DNA from: a virus | DNA: 36,375 nt | Virus record (IMG/VR): IMGVR_UViG_3300049459_000189 | Span: 1-36,375 of that record | Strand: one strand, 5' to 3' | Shown: piece by piece, positions 13,386-21,493 of the stretch | Numbering within the stretch: the stretch's first letter is position 1 | Layout of the letters: each line of letters opens with the position of its first letter | Position numbers and translations under genes: made by a program | The notes under the pieces: generated by a model | Seen by the model: only the letters and a program-made list of their open reading frames with translations | What the model was told of the DNA's origin: nothing | Databases searched by the model: none

Positions 13386-14933
13386 ATGGGCGCCACGCCG
13401 AAGGTCGAGCTCAATACGTTCGATCGCATCATCTCCTTCTTCTCGCCGATGGCGGGCCTGCAGCGCATGCAGGCCAGGCGCGTCCTCAATCAGTACGAGG
13501 CGGCCAAGCCATCGCGCCTGCGCCGGGGCACGAAGGATGTTCGATCGCCGGACGCCCAGGTGCAGCAGGGCGCCGTCACGCTGCGTGCCCTGGCGCGCAA
13601 CCTGGAGCAAAACCACGACATCGCGCGCGGCGCGCTGCGGACACTGGTCAACAACGTCATCGGGCCCAATGGCATCGGCATCGAGCCGCAGCCGCGGCGC
13701 GCTGACGGCACCATTCACGAGGAATACGCGCAAGCCTTGCGCAACGCCTACCGCGACTGGTGTCTGACGCCCGAGGTAACCCACCGCCATCATTGGGCGA
13801 AGGTGCAGCGCCTGGTGTGCAACACTTGGTTCCGCGACGGCGAGTGCTTTTCCCAACGCCTGATGGGTACCGTCCCGTTTCTAGATCACGGCACTCGCGT
13901 GCCGTATTCGCTGGAGCTTATCGAACCGGACCTGGTGCCGATGGATTACCACGATCTGAGCCGAGGTATACAGCAGGGCATCGAGCGCAACACCTGGGGC
14001 CGGCCGACCGCGTTCTGGTGCTACAAGGAATTCCCGTCGGGCAGCAGCTGGTCGAAGGCCAGCATGGAAGTCAAGCGTATCCCGGCCGAGCGCATGCACC
14101 ATATCGCCTCCATTGATCGGATCGGGCAGATGCGCGGCGTGACCCTGTTCGCGAGCGTGATAACGCGCTTGGAGGACATCAAGGATTACGAGGAAAGCGA
14201 ACGCATCGCCGCGAAGGTGGCGGCATCGCTGACCGCATACGTCAAGAAAGGATCACCGGACATGTACGGTGACGCGTCATTTGCAGGTGCTTCGACGACA
14301 CCGCCCGGTACTGCACCTGAACTTGGCATGGCGCCTGGGATGATCATCACTGGTCTGTCTCCCGGCGAAGAGATCGGCATGATCGATTCGAATCGCCCCA
14401 ATCCGAACCTGATCACCTTCCGTGGCGGCCAGCTGCGCGCCGTCGCGGCCGGAGTTGGCGCGAGCTACTCCAGCCTGGCGCGCGACTACGACGGCACCTA
14501 CTCAGCCCAGCGCCAGGAGCTGGTAGAGCAGTGGGTGCACTACGCCGTGCTGACGGACGAGTTCGTCGGCCAATACGTGCAGCCAGTTTGGCAGGATTTT
14601 GTGCTGACGGCACACCTGTCGGGTGTCGTTCCGCGCCCGCGCGATGTCGATCCGGATAGCGCAGATGATGCGCTATTCGTCGGGCAGTCCATGCCCTGGA
14701 TCGACCCGCTGAAAGAGGCGAATGCCTGGCTGGCGCTGGTGCAGGCCGGCTTCGCGAGCGAGGTCGAAGTGATGCGCAAGCGTGGCGCCAACCCCCGCGA
14801 CGTGCTGGAGCAGATTAACGCGCACCGCATCGCTTCCGGCGAAAAGGGACTGGTCTTCTCGTCTGACTACGCCAATGTGGCTAAGAATCCGCCGGCCGCT
14901 CCAGCGTCGGCACAAAACGATGAAAAATCGTAA
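13386..14933 (+). CDS. Portal protein, lambda gpB family
   Basis: 515 residues from the ATG at 13386 (MGATPKVELNTFDRIISFFS...), comparable to lambda gpB (533). Landmarks are the N-terminal wing with RNNLEQNH-like segment (ARNLEQNHDIARGALRTLVN), NVIGPNGIGIEPQP, DGECFSQRL, the crown-stem region with HHIASIDRIGQMRGV and the tunnel-loop region SYSSLARDYDGTYSAQRQEL, typical of the lambda portal group. It forms the dodecameric DNA gate at the capsid vertex. A longer upstream in-frame extension lies inside the gpW gene and is rejected. Confidence 0.93.
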   Translation: MGATPKVELNTFDRIISFFSPMAGLQRMQARRVLNQYEAAKPSRLRRGTKDVRSPDAQVQQGAVTLRALARNLEQNHDIARGALRTLVNNVIGPNGIGIEPQPRRADGTIHEEYAQALRNAYRDWCLTPEVTHRHHWAKVQRLVCNTWFRDGECFSQRLMGTVPFLDHGTRVPYSLELIEPDLVPMDYHDLSRGIQQGIERNTWGRPTAFWCYKEFPSGSSWSKASMEVKRIPAERMHHIASIDRIGQMRGVTLFASVITRLEDIKDYEESERIAAKVAASLTAYVKKGSPDMYGDASFAGASTTPPGTAPELGMAPGMIITGLSPGEEIGMIDSNRPNPNLITFRGGQLRAVAAGVGASYSSLARDYDGTYSAQRQELVEQWVHYAVLTDEFVGQYVQPVWQDFVLTAHLSGVVPRPRDVDPDSADDALFVGQSMPWIDPLKEANAWLALVQAGFASEVEVMRKRGANPRDVLEQINAHRIASGEKGLVFSSDYANVAKNPPAAPASAQNDEKS

Positions 14934-14944
14934 GAAAGGAAATC

Positions 14945-15199
14945 ATGGTCAAATCAGTCGTCAATAACTCCGGCGCCGGATACGTTCATCCGGATGATCC
15001 AAGCCTGCGAATCCAAATGGTCGCTGTGGTCAATCCTGTCGGACTTCCTGACCTGGGAAGCGGTACGCATGCATATGGGTACGATGGCAGCGGCAATCTG
15101 ACCACTGACACCTGGACAGTCAATGCCAATGTGTACCTGAAGACCTTCAGCTACACCGCAGGTAATTTGACCGGCGAAACGGATTGGGTGAAGCAATGA
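14945..15199 (+). CDS. Small protein preceding the tailspike
   Basis: 84 residues with AAAGGA upstream. The sequence is beta-rich with YGYDGSGNLTTDTWTVN and YTAGNLTGETDWVKQ, a motif I know from small proteins encoded just before phage tail fibres, and superficially like YD/RHS repeats. Its stop overlaps the tailspike start by four bases, so the two are a translational pair. It may form the adaptor or chaperone for the spike; function not established. Confidence 0.65.
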   Translation: MVKSVVNNSGAGYVHPDDPSLRIQMVAVVNPVGLPDLGSGTHAYGYDGSGNLTTDTWTVNANVYLKTFSYTAGNLTGETDWVKQ

Positions 15200-16902
15200 G
15201 TTTCGGCCAATTCATTAAGTACGCAATCATCCTCCGCCTTGCAAAGTGGGCATCCGATGGACTGAACTTGATTGCGCCTGGCGGAACGATTCTTGGTGGC
15301 CTCGATGTAATGGCCTATCCGCTTACGTCGGACGGAATCGACGCTGCGATCGCAAAGGTAGTTGCTTCTGGAAAGCCTGGGCGCGTACGCTACTTTGCAG
15401 CGCCGTATGCCGTCTCACGCAATCATCCGCTGATCTCGGGTGTCAGCCACATAGCCGTTCCGCCTACATTGCAGTTCACGGGCAATGTTCCGGATGCTGA
15501 TTTTTCGGTCGCAGGCGGCACGGTTTTCAATCTAAGCGCTGGTGTAACTGGATTTCCTTTCAATAACGTCGATAAGGCAAATAACGAGGCTAACTCCGCG
15601 ACGTTTGGCCTGACTAATGTCACTATCTATGGCATAACTTTTGTGGGTGGTCTGCGGGCGATTGATATAGGCGCTATGCGCGCCATGGGTACGCTCTGGT
15701 GCCGCTTCGACGAGCTATATGCCTTCGACCAGACCGGCGACTACCAGTTCGACTTTAAGAACTTCCAACACTGCACTTTCCGGAATATCTACACCTCGAC
15801 ACAATTGACGTCTGGTGGGGGAATTCGTCTCGGCAATATGTTGGATTCGAATGTTCTGCTGCCTGGTAACAGCACAATAGAAGGTGAAATTTATAGTTAC
15901 TGTAAGAATCGCAAGAATCGCTCAGTGGTCATTGAGTGCGCCGGCCCGACCAATGGAGGAAGTGCGCCAAACTTGAATCAGATTAAGGTTTCTGGCAGGC
16001 TGCAAGGTAATCGGTATCAGGCATCCGGAACGCCCGATCCTATCAGTATTACGACGACCAATCTCAGCTCGACGCTTTCGGTCACAAATGCGGGGCAATT
16101 TGATCTGTGCCAGATAGGAATGCCAGTAGGCTGGGACGTTGCGCCTGCCGGGTTTACGGCTGGCATAGCCTACTTCGTGCTTAGCCGAGACACGCAGGCG
16201 CAGACAATTACTCTTGGTGAAAGCCCCTACGATACAGTGCCGGTCACGCCGACTAGTTCGAATACCTACACAGGACGTATCTCCGGATATCCGGCAATTG
16301 AAATCAAGTCGGCTGCTGGTTGCGTCATAAAAAATTCTGACTTCGGGCAGTTGGATGCCGAAGCGTATGGAAACGTGTGCGCAATTTACATTGCAAAAAC
16401 GCGGGGATGCCAAGCGCACATTGCCGAAATCATGACGTCCTACAGCTACTCCGTCGCAAATGTACCGCCCGCAAACTCGTTAGGCACTGCACTGGTCTGC
16501 CGAGACGCGGAGATCGGTCTTACCTACAACGGTGCATCGAATTTTACGCAAGACATATCGGGGAATTGGGGCTTTAATAATTGCCGCAATCTGACTGGGG
16601 GGGCGTTCCTCTTATCGTCTACGGCGAACTTCCGCCTTGACGCCTCATGGAATGGGCGAAAGGTATATTGGACTGGAAACTCCACTACGATGACGGTTAC
16701 GGCTCCCATCAACCTTCCGAAAGGTTTTGGCTTGGAGTGGGTAAACAACGATCCTGCTGCGATTGTTACCTTCGCCATTGATGGCGGCGGCGCCATTCGG
16801 AGTCGGAACGGTTTGCGCTCACTTGCCGGTCAAGGTACAAAAGTTGTCCTGACCAACATCAGTAACAAAATCTATTCACTCAGCGGTGATACACAAGTCT
16901 AG
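15196..16902 (+). CDS. Tailspike / right-handed beta-helix receptor-binding protein
   Basis: 568 residues from the ATG at 15196. The N-terminus has a hydrophobic helix (FGQFIKYAIILRLAKWA) and then the spike body begins with YPLTSDGIDAAIAKVVASGK, the DG-x-DDTxA-like opening of beta-helix tailspikes. Repeating short strands rich in Asn, Gly and Thr (FGLTNVTIYGITFVGG, FKNFQHCTFRNIY) continue to a C-terminal region, ITAPINLPKGFG onward, that likely trimerises. It should bind and perhaps cleave a surface polysaccharide. Its coding sequence is clearly less GC-rich than the flanking head genes. Its place between portal and protease-capsid gene, not in the tail region, marks it as an inserted module. 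Confidence 0.8.
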   Translation: MSFGQFIKYAIILRLAKWASDGLNLIAPGGTILGGLDVMAYPLTSDGIDAAIAKVVASGKPGRVRYFAAPYAVSRNHPLISGVSHIAVPPTLQFTGNVPDADFSVAGGTVFNLSAGVTGFPFNNVDKANNEANSATFGLTNVTIYGITFVGGLRAIDIGAMRAMGTLWCRFDELYAFDQTGDYQFDFKNFQHCTFRNIYTSTQLTSGGGIRLGNMLDSNVLLPGNSTIEGEIYSYCKNRKNRSVVIECAGPTNGGSAPNLNQIKVSGRLQGNRYQASGTPDPISITTTNLSSTLSVTNAGQFDLCQIGMPVGWDVAPAGFTAGIAYFVLSRDTQAQTITLGESPYDTVPVTPTSSNTYTGRISGYPAIEIKSAAGCVIKNSDFGQLDAEAYGNVCAIYIAKTRGCQAHIAEIMTSYSYSVANVPPANSLGTALVCRDAEIGLTYNGASNFTQDISGNWGFNNCRNLTGGAFLLSSTANFRLDASWNGRKVYWTGNSTTMTVTAPINLPKGFGLEWVNNDPAAIVTFAIDGGGAIRSRNGLRSLAGQGTKVVLTNISNKIYSLSGDTQV

Positions 16903-16926
16903 CCACTGAGGCAGCAATTCAATAAC

Positions 16927-16950
16927 GCCGCCTTCGGGCGGCTTCTTCAT
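16927..16950 (+). terminator. Rho-independent terminator after the tailspike
   Basis: Stem GCCGCC (16927-16932), TTCG tetraloop, GGCGGC (16937-16942), then TTCTTCATTTC. The exceptionally stable UUCG loop and T-rich tail fit an intrinsic terminator. It isolates the tailspike cassette from the capsid gene, which restarts from the second late promoter module. Confidence 0.8.
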
Positions 16951-17004
16951 TTCAATTTTGGGACAACGCCAACGGAAATGAACTCGATTCCGATGCAATA
17001 TTTT

Positions 17005-17072
17005 GTCTCCATTTTACGTAGAAATGAGACTCGTCAAAACGGAAACTATGCGTACCGAATAAGGAACGCATA
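17005..17072 (+). promoter_or_regulatory. Late promoter module, copy 2
   Basis: The element at 17005-17033 matches that at 13082-13110 in 26 of 29 positions; the only differences are in the three to four bases at the centre of the dyad. It again ends exactly 39 bp before the ATG, with AAGGAA positioned identically. A TATGCG or GAATAA sequence could act as -10. Placed immediately after a terminator, it is almost certainly a promoter for capsid and tail genes. Confidence 0.8.
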
Positions 17073-19145
17073 ATGTCCGCACCTACAGCACAACAAGCAG
17101 AACCAGCGAAGTGGTACGCCATCCGCGCCAACGCCCGCCCACCAGCTGGCGTGGTCGCGGCGGCGGCTGCCGAGATCCTGATCTACGGCGATATCGGTGA
17201 GAGCTGGTACGGCGACACAGTCGCCGCCAAAGATTTCGTACGCGAGCTGGCCGCGCTGGACGCTGACCAGATCACGGTGCGCATCAACAGCTACGGCGGT
17301 TCCGTCACCGACGGCATCGCCATCTTCAACGCGCTGCAGCGGCACAAGGCGACGGTCACCACGATCGTTGACGGCATCGCCGCTTCGGTGGCTAGCCTGA
17401 TCGCGATGGCCGGAGACAGCATCGAAATGGCTGAAAACGCGCTGATGATGATCCACGCTCCTTGGGTTGACTATACCTGGGGTAACGCCGTGGATTTGCG
17501 GGAGCAGGCCGACATGCTCGACACCTACGCGGCCTCGATGGCCACCAGCTACGCCGTTCGCTCGGGCGACAAGGCTGCGGCTCTCGTGCTCCTCACCGAC
17601 GGCAAAGACCACTGGTATACCGCGCAGGAAGCGCTCGACGCCAATCTGATCGACTCCGTTGTCGCGGCCCTGCCGCTAGCCGCCTCGGCGCAACTCAACG
17701 GCCCCATCAAGGCGCGGTACGCATCATTCCCGCGCTCAGTCACCCCGGCGGCTGCTGCCGCGCTTCAACCCACCATCACTCCCAAGGAGAGCACCGCCAT
17801 GACCGTAGTCACCACACCAGCCGGCACCGCCGACACCGCCGCAATTCAGGCCGCAGCAACTGCCGCAGCGACGGCCGCGCTGGCCGCCGACAAAGATCGC
17901 CGCGCCAACATCGCAGCCGCCTTCGCCAAGTTTGCCGGCGTGGCCGGCATGCCGGAAATCCAGGCCGCATGCGTCGAGGACCAGCAGTGCACCGTCGAGC
18001 AGGCAAACACCAAGATTTTGGCGCAGTTGGGCAAAGATGCGTCGCCGGTCGCCGGCTCGCACATCATCACCCTGGAAGACTCGCGCGATAAATTCCGCGC
18101 CGGCGTCACTGCATCGATTCTGGGCCGTGCTAGCCTGGACAAGGACGACCGCGCGAACAACTACCGCAGCTTCAGCCTGATGGACATTGCCCGCGAGTGC
18201 CTGGCGCATTCCGGCGTCAACGCCCGCGGCATGAGCAAGATGGATCTGGTGGCCGCCGCCTTCACGCATACCGGCAGCGACTTCCCGCTGCTGCTGGCCA
18301 ACGTCGCCGAGAAGGCGATGATGAAGGGCTACGACGAAGCGGAAGAAACCTTCCAGCTGTGGACATCGGCCGGCAGCCTGGGCGACTTCAAGCCCGGCAA
18401 GCGCGTGGACCTGAACACGTTCCCGACGCTGGCGAACGTTCCGGACGGCGCGGAATACAAATACGCCGACATCGGCGAGCGCGGAGAGACGGTGCAACTG
18501 GCGACCTACGGCAAGCTGTTCTCGCTGACCCGCCACACCGTCATCAACGACGACCTGAACGCCTTCACCAAGATTCCGAAGGCCATGGGCCGCGCCGCTA
18601 TTCGCACCATCGGCGATCTGGTCTACGCGATCCTGACCGGCAATCCGACGATGGCCGACGGCGTGGCGCTGTTCCACGCGACGCACGGCAACCTGCTGAC
18701 CGGCTCGGCGATCAGCACCGGCTCCGTCGACGTCATGGGCGTGGCGATGGGCACGCAGAAGGACGCGACCGGCTCGACCCTGAACATCAACCTGGCCAAG
18801 ATCCTGGTGCCGCGCGCCCTGCGTGGTACGGCGAACGTGGTGCGCGACAGTGAATTCGAAGTCGGCGCCGCCGCCAAGAACAACACGGTGCCGAACTCCG
18901 TGCGCGGCACCTTCGAGGTGATCGCCGATGCACGCCTGGATGCAGCCTCCGCAACCACCTGGTACGGCACCGCCGACCAGTCGATGCACGACACCGTCGA
19001 GGTCAGCTACCTGGACGGCAACCAGACCCCGACGCTGGAGCAGCGCGAGGGCTGGCATGTCGACGGCGTCGAATTCAAGGTGCGCATGGACGCCGGCGTC
19101 AAGGCGCTGGATTTCCGCACCATGCAGAAAAACCCGGGCGCGTAA
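17073..19145 (+). CDS. ClpP-like prohead protease fused to major capsid protein
   Basis: 690 residues. Residues ~33-210 are a ClpP/S14-type protease: INSYGGSV (71-78), nucleophile Ser105 in DGIAASVASL, His128 in MMIHAPW, and an Asp expected in the helix region near 140-180. After an Ala/Pro linker (~220-270), the C-terminal ~400 residues are an HK97-fold capsid subunit resembling Mu gpT-type coat proteins: MMKGYDEAEETFQLW, GSLGDFKPGKRVDLNTFPTL, YGKLFSLTRHTVINDDLNAF and LFHATHGNLL. An in-frame ATG (17799, residue 243) has AAGGAG nine bases upstream, so the capsid part alone is probably also made in excess, as in nested protease/scaffold genes. Confidence 0.9.
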   Translation: MSAPTAQQAEPAKWYAIRANARPPAGVVAAAAAEILIYGDIGESWYGDTVAAKDFVRELAALDADQITVRINSYGGSVTDGIAIFNALQRHKATVTTIVDGIAASVASLIAMAGDSIEMAENALMMIHAPWVDYTWGNAVDLREQADMLDTYAASMATSYAVRSGDKAAALVLLTDGKDHWYTAQEALDANLIDSVVAALPLAASAQLNGPIKARYASFPRSVTPAAAAALQPTITPKESTAMTVVTTPAGTADTAAIQAAATAAATAALAADKDRRANIAAAFAKFAGVAGMPEIQAACVEDQQCTVEQANTKILAQLGKDASPVAGSHIITLEDSRDKFRAGVTASILGRASLDKDDRANNYRSFSLMDIARECLAHSGVNARGMSKMDLVAAAFTHTGSDFPLLLANVAEKAMMKGYDEAEETFQLWTSAGSLGDFKPGKRVDLNTFPTLANVPDGAEYKYADIGERGETVQLATYGKLFSLTRHTVINDDLNAFTKIPKAMGRAAIRTIGDLVYAILTGNPTMADGVALFHATHGNLLTGSAISTGSVDVMGVAMGTQKDATGSTLNINLAKILVPRALRGTANVVRDSEFEVGAAAKNNTVPNSVRGTFEVIADARLDAASATTWYGTADQSMHDTVEVSYLDGNQTPTLEQREGWHVDGVEFKVRMDAGVKALDFRTMQKNPGA
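17784..17801 (+). promoter_or_regulatory. Internal ribosome binding site and start for free capsid protein
   Basis: AAGGAG (17784-17789), nine bases, then ATG (17799-17801) in the frame of the 690-aa fusion. Initiation here yields a 448-residue product starting MTVVTTPAGTADTAAIQ, lacking the protease. A strong ribosome binding site inside a gene is unlikely to be accidental at this domain junction. Confidence 0.65.
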
Positions 19146-19155
19146 CCGGCGCGCC

Positions 19156-19176
19156 ATCGCCGGCGGCGCCGGCGAT
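19156..19176 (+). other. Strong stem-loop after the capsid gene
   Basis: Eight-bp perfect stem ATCGCCGG/CCGGCGAT with a five-base loop, 10 bp after the capsid stop and without a T-run. It probably shields the abundant upstream mRNA from 3' exonucleases or partly attenuates readthrough, rather than terminating fully. Confidence 0.55.
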
Positions 19177-19203
19177 CACCGACTCAATCAATAGGAGCGA
19201 CTC

Positions 19204-19533
19204 ATGTCGAAGAACTACATTCAAGAAGGCGATGTACTGGACTACGCCACGGGCGGCGCTGCCGTTGCGTCCGGCGCCGTGGTGCTGATGGGTAAGCGTA
19301 TCGGTGTCGTGCTGCGGGATATCCCGGCAAACAGCACCGGCAGTGCGAGCGTCACCGGCGTCTGGTCGATCGCGAAGCTGTCCACCGACGTCATCGCCCA
19401 GGGCGACCTGGTGTACTGGGATGCCGGCAACAGCCGCCTGACGTCGACCGCCGGCGGCAACACGCTGGCCGGCTACGCGGCATATGCGGCCGGTAACGGA
19501 GTCACCACGCTCAACACCAAGATCAACGCCTGA
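19204..19533 (+). CDS. Capsid decoration/cement protein, DUF2190
   Basis: 109 residues with AGGAG seven bases upstream. MSKNYIQEGDVLDYATGGAA, AVASGAVVLMGKRIGVVLRD and GDLVYWDAGNSRLTSTAGGN are the hallmarks of DUF2190 proteins: a beta-barrel-like fold with GD-x-(V/I)-x-x-x at the start and YW near the end. In other phages these are found in virions next to the coat gene. Expected to stabilise the expanded capsid. Confidence 0.85.
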   Translation: MSKNYIQEGDVLDYATGGAAVASGAVVLMGKRIGVVLRDIPANSTGSASVTGVWSIAKLSTDVIAQGDLVYWDAGNSRLTSTAGGNTLAGYAAYAAGNGVTTLNTKINA

Positions 19534-19535
19534 TC

Positions 19536-19838
19536 ATGTTCGACACGCTCGAAGCCAGGATGAACAGCGTTGCGATGAAAAAGCTCGCCAACGCGATCGC
19601 CATCATCGCTGGCGTCAATGTGCTGGTCATCTTCGATGCCGAATACAAAGCCGGCATGGTGGGAGTGACGGGCATGGGCGCGGCGTCGCCGCAAATGGTG
19701 ATCAGCAACGCCGATGTGCCCGACGACTTTATCGACAGCCAGATCCAGATCAACGGCGCCAACTGGACCGTCGTCGATCGCCAGCCGGACGGCGCCCTGC
19801 CGACTGGCCTGACCCTGATCCTGCTGGAGAAGGCATGA
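19536..19838 (+). CDS. Head-tail joining protein (FII-like connector)
   Basis: 100 residues: MFDTLEARMNSVAMKKLANA, NVLVIFDAEYKAGMVGVTGM, then FIDSQIQINGANWTVVDRQP and GLTLILLEKA. A helix followed by a small beta barrel with W-x-V and a hydrophobic last strand matches the phage head-tail joining group that includes lambda gpFII. It starts two bases after the DUF2190 stop and overlaps the next gene by four bases. Confidence 0.75.
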   Translation: MFDTLEARMNSVAMKKLANAIAIIAGVNVLVIFDAEYKAGMVGVTGMGAASPQMVISNADVPDDFIDSQIQINGANWTVVDRQPDGALPTGLTLILLEKA

Positions 19839-20278
19839 CGACCGCGCAGCGCCAGATCGCGCTGGCCGTGGTTGATGCGCTGAAGCTCGCGGGCGTCGCC
19901 GGCGGCAAGGTCTACGCCTGGCGTACCCGGGCCATCGGTATTGACAGCCCCACCGGCGTGGTGGTGCGCCTGACCCGCAGCACGTCGTTGCTGGCGTCCA
20001 TCCAAGGTGGTCGCACCGAGTGGCGTACGTTGCTGCAGGTCGAGTGCTACGGGCGCAGCGTGGGCGGCCAGCCTGACGAGGAGTGCGACGCCGTTGCCGC
20101 GCAGGTCTTCGCAGCGCTTGCCGGGGAGCCCACCCTGGGCGGCCTGGCGATGGATGTCGAGCCGATGGAAGGCGACACGCTGGGCTGGGATGTCGACGAA
20201 CTCGATACCGGGCTGGGATGCATCACCGCGAAATTTATTGTTTCACACCAAACCATAGGAAGGACGCTCACACCATGA
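19835..20278 (+). CDS. Tail terminator protein (gpU-like)
   Basis: 147 residues from the ATG at 19835, overlapping the previous stop. TAQRQIALAVVDALKLAGVA, RLTRSTSLLASIQGGRTEWR, LLQVECYGRSVGG and GCITAKFIVSHQT show the alpha/beta plan of minor tail protein U: an N-terminal helix, the strand with VxCYxR, and a last strand with CITAxFxVxHQT. By analogy it caps the finished tail tube and joins it to the connector. A longer in-frame frame upstream overlaps two genes and is not used. Confidence 0.8.
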   Translation: MTTAQRQIALAVVDALKLAGVAGGKVYAWRTRAIGIDSPTGVVVRLTRSTSLLASIQGGRTEWRTLLQVECYGRSVGGQPDEECDAVAAQVFAALAGEPTLGGLAMDVEPMEGDTLGWDVDELDTGLGCITAKFIVSHQTIGRTLTP

Positions 20279-20484
20279 GTTCCGGAAAAAATACCAAGCC
20301 GGGCGCCAGCGACGTGCCCATCGATCGTGCCGGCGAGGCAGCGCTGGCCAGCGCGCCAGTCGTGCACGAAGAGCCAACCGAGGGGGGCAGCTACAGGCGC
20401 CACCCAGCCACCGGCGTGCTGACCAAGGTGGTGCCGGTCGCCGCCGTCGTCGCAACCGAACCCGAACCCACCGCACAGGAGTAA
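20275..20484 (+). CDS. Small phage structural-module protein, unknown (69 aa)
   Basis: MSSGKNTKPGASDVPIDRAG... is disordered and rich in Ala, Pro and Glu, with one ordered motif, GGSYRRHPATGVLTKV. Short proteins with a GSY-RxxxTGxLxxV motif are common between the tail terminator and tail tube genes. The start overlaps the previous stop (ATGA). Possibly a small assembly factor. Confidence 0.6.
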   Translation: MSSGKNTKPGASDVPIDRAGEAALASAPVVHEEPTEGGSYRRHPATGVLTKVVPVAAVVATEPEPTAQE

Positions 20485-20486
20485 TC

Positions 20487-21458
20487 ATGGGCCGCCTCAT
20501 CCGCAAGACCGCCATTCTGGCGAAGATCGAAACCACCTACGGCACCGATGCCATTCCCACCGGCGCGGCCAACGCGCTGGTGGTCAGCAACCTGAGCATC
20601 AACCCGCTCAACGCCCAAAACGTCGACCGCGCCATCATCCGCGCTTACTTGGGCGCGTCCGAGCAGCTGGTCGGCACCAACTACGTGGAGATGGGTTTCG
20701 ACATCGAACTCGTCGGTTCGGGCATGCTCGGCGAGGCGCCGGCATGGGGGCCGCTGATGCGCTCGATCGGCTTCGCTGAAACCGTGACCGAGGATACCCG
20801 TGTGGATTACACGCCAGTGTCGGACGTGTTCGAGTCCTCGACGATCTACTGGTACGACGACGGCGTGCTGCACAAGGGCCTCGGCGCCCGCGGTACCGCG
20901 ACGATGGACCTGACCGTGGGCCAAAAGCCGGTCATCTCGTTCAAGTTCGTGGCCATCAACGGCGGCATCGCAGCGGCGGGCAACCCCGCGACTACGCTGA
21001 CCGCATGGCGCGTGCCGCAGATCGTCATCGATGCCAACTCCGGCAACCTGACCTTCGGCGCCACCCATGCGGCGGTCGTGGCGCCGGTGCTGGCCGGCGG
21101 CACGCCATATCCGAGCCAGGGCCTGATGATCGACCTGGGCATCTCGGCGCCGTTCGAGCCGCTGCTGGGCGAGGAGTCCGTGCCGATCACCGACCGCCAG
21201 ATCACCGGTTCGATCAAGCTGAAGCAGACCGCCGCTGAGGAGGTGGCGATGTACGCGGACGTCCTGGCGACGACCAAGCGCAGCATCGGCCTGGTCCACG
21301 GCACCGTCGCAAACGACAAGGTACTCGTCTTCATGCCTTCCGTGCAGCTGACCGAGCCGACCAAGGAGGAGATCAACGGCTCGCGCCTGATCGGCTACAA
21401 GCTGCGCGCCATCCCGGTCTCCGGCAACGACGAGCTGCGCATCGTCACCAGTTTCTAA
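20487..21458 (+). CDS. Major tail tube protein
   Basis: 323 residues. The opening, MGRLIRKTAILAKIETTYGT then DAIPTGAANALVVSNLSINP, is a tail tube signature (K-x-x-x-x-x-KxExxYGxD), followed by beta-rich segments (GFDIELVGSGMLGEAPAWGP, YWYDDGVLHKGLGARGTATM) and a terminal beta domain (RLIGYKLRAIPVSGNDELRI). It is longer than lambda gpV (246 aa), with room for a surface domain. The position, immediately before the G/GT chaperones and tape measure, agrees. Confidence 0.88.
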   Translation: MGRLIRKTAILAKIETTYGTDAIPTGAANALVVSNLSINPLNAQNVDRAIIRAYLGASEQLVGTNYVEMGFDIELVGSGMLGEAPAWGPLMRSIGFAETVTEDTRVDYTPVSDVFESSTIYWYDDGVLHKGLGARGTATMDLTVGQKPVISFKFVAINGGIAAAGNPATTLTAWRVPQIVIDANSGNLTFGATHAAVVAPVLAGGTPYPSQGLMIDLGISAPFEPLLGEESVPITDRQITGSIKLKQTAAEEVAMYADVLATTKRSIGLVHGTVANDKVLVFMPSVQLTEPTKEEINGSRLIGYKLRAIPVSGNDELRIVTSF

Positions 21459-21464
21459 ATCTCC

Positions 21465-21478
21465 GGGCCCGAGGGCCC
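21465..21478 (+). other. GC stem-loop between tail tube and chaperone genes
   Basis: GGGCC-CGAG-GGCCC, five GC pairs with a tetraloop, no T-run. It may lower expression of the chaperone and tape measure relative to the tube protein, or stabilise the upstream mRNA. Weak on its own. Confidence 0.4.
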
Positions 21479-21493
21479 TCATAAAGGAAAGTC

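Noticed and set aside
16597-16603. Seven-G run in the tailspike as a phase-variable tract
   Set aside because: Only seven bases and within an intact gene; no supporting repeat context.
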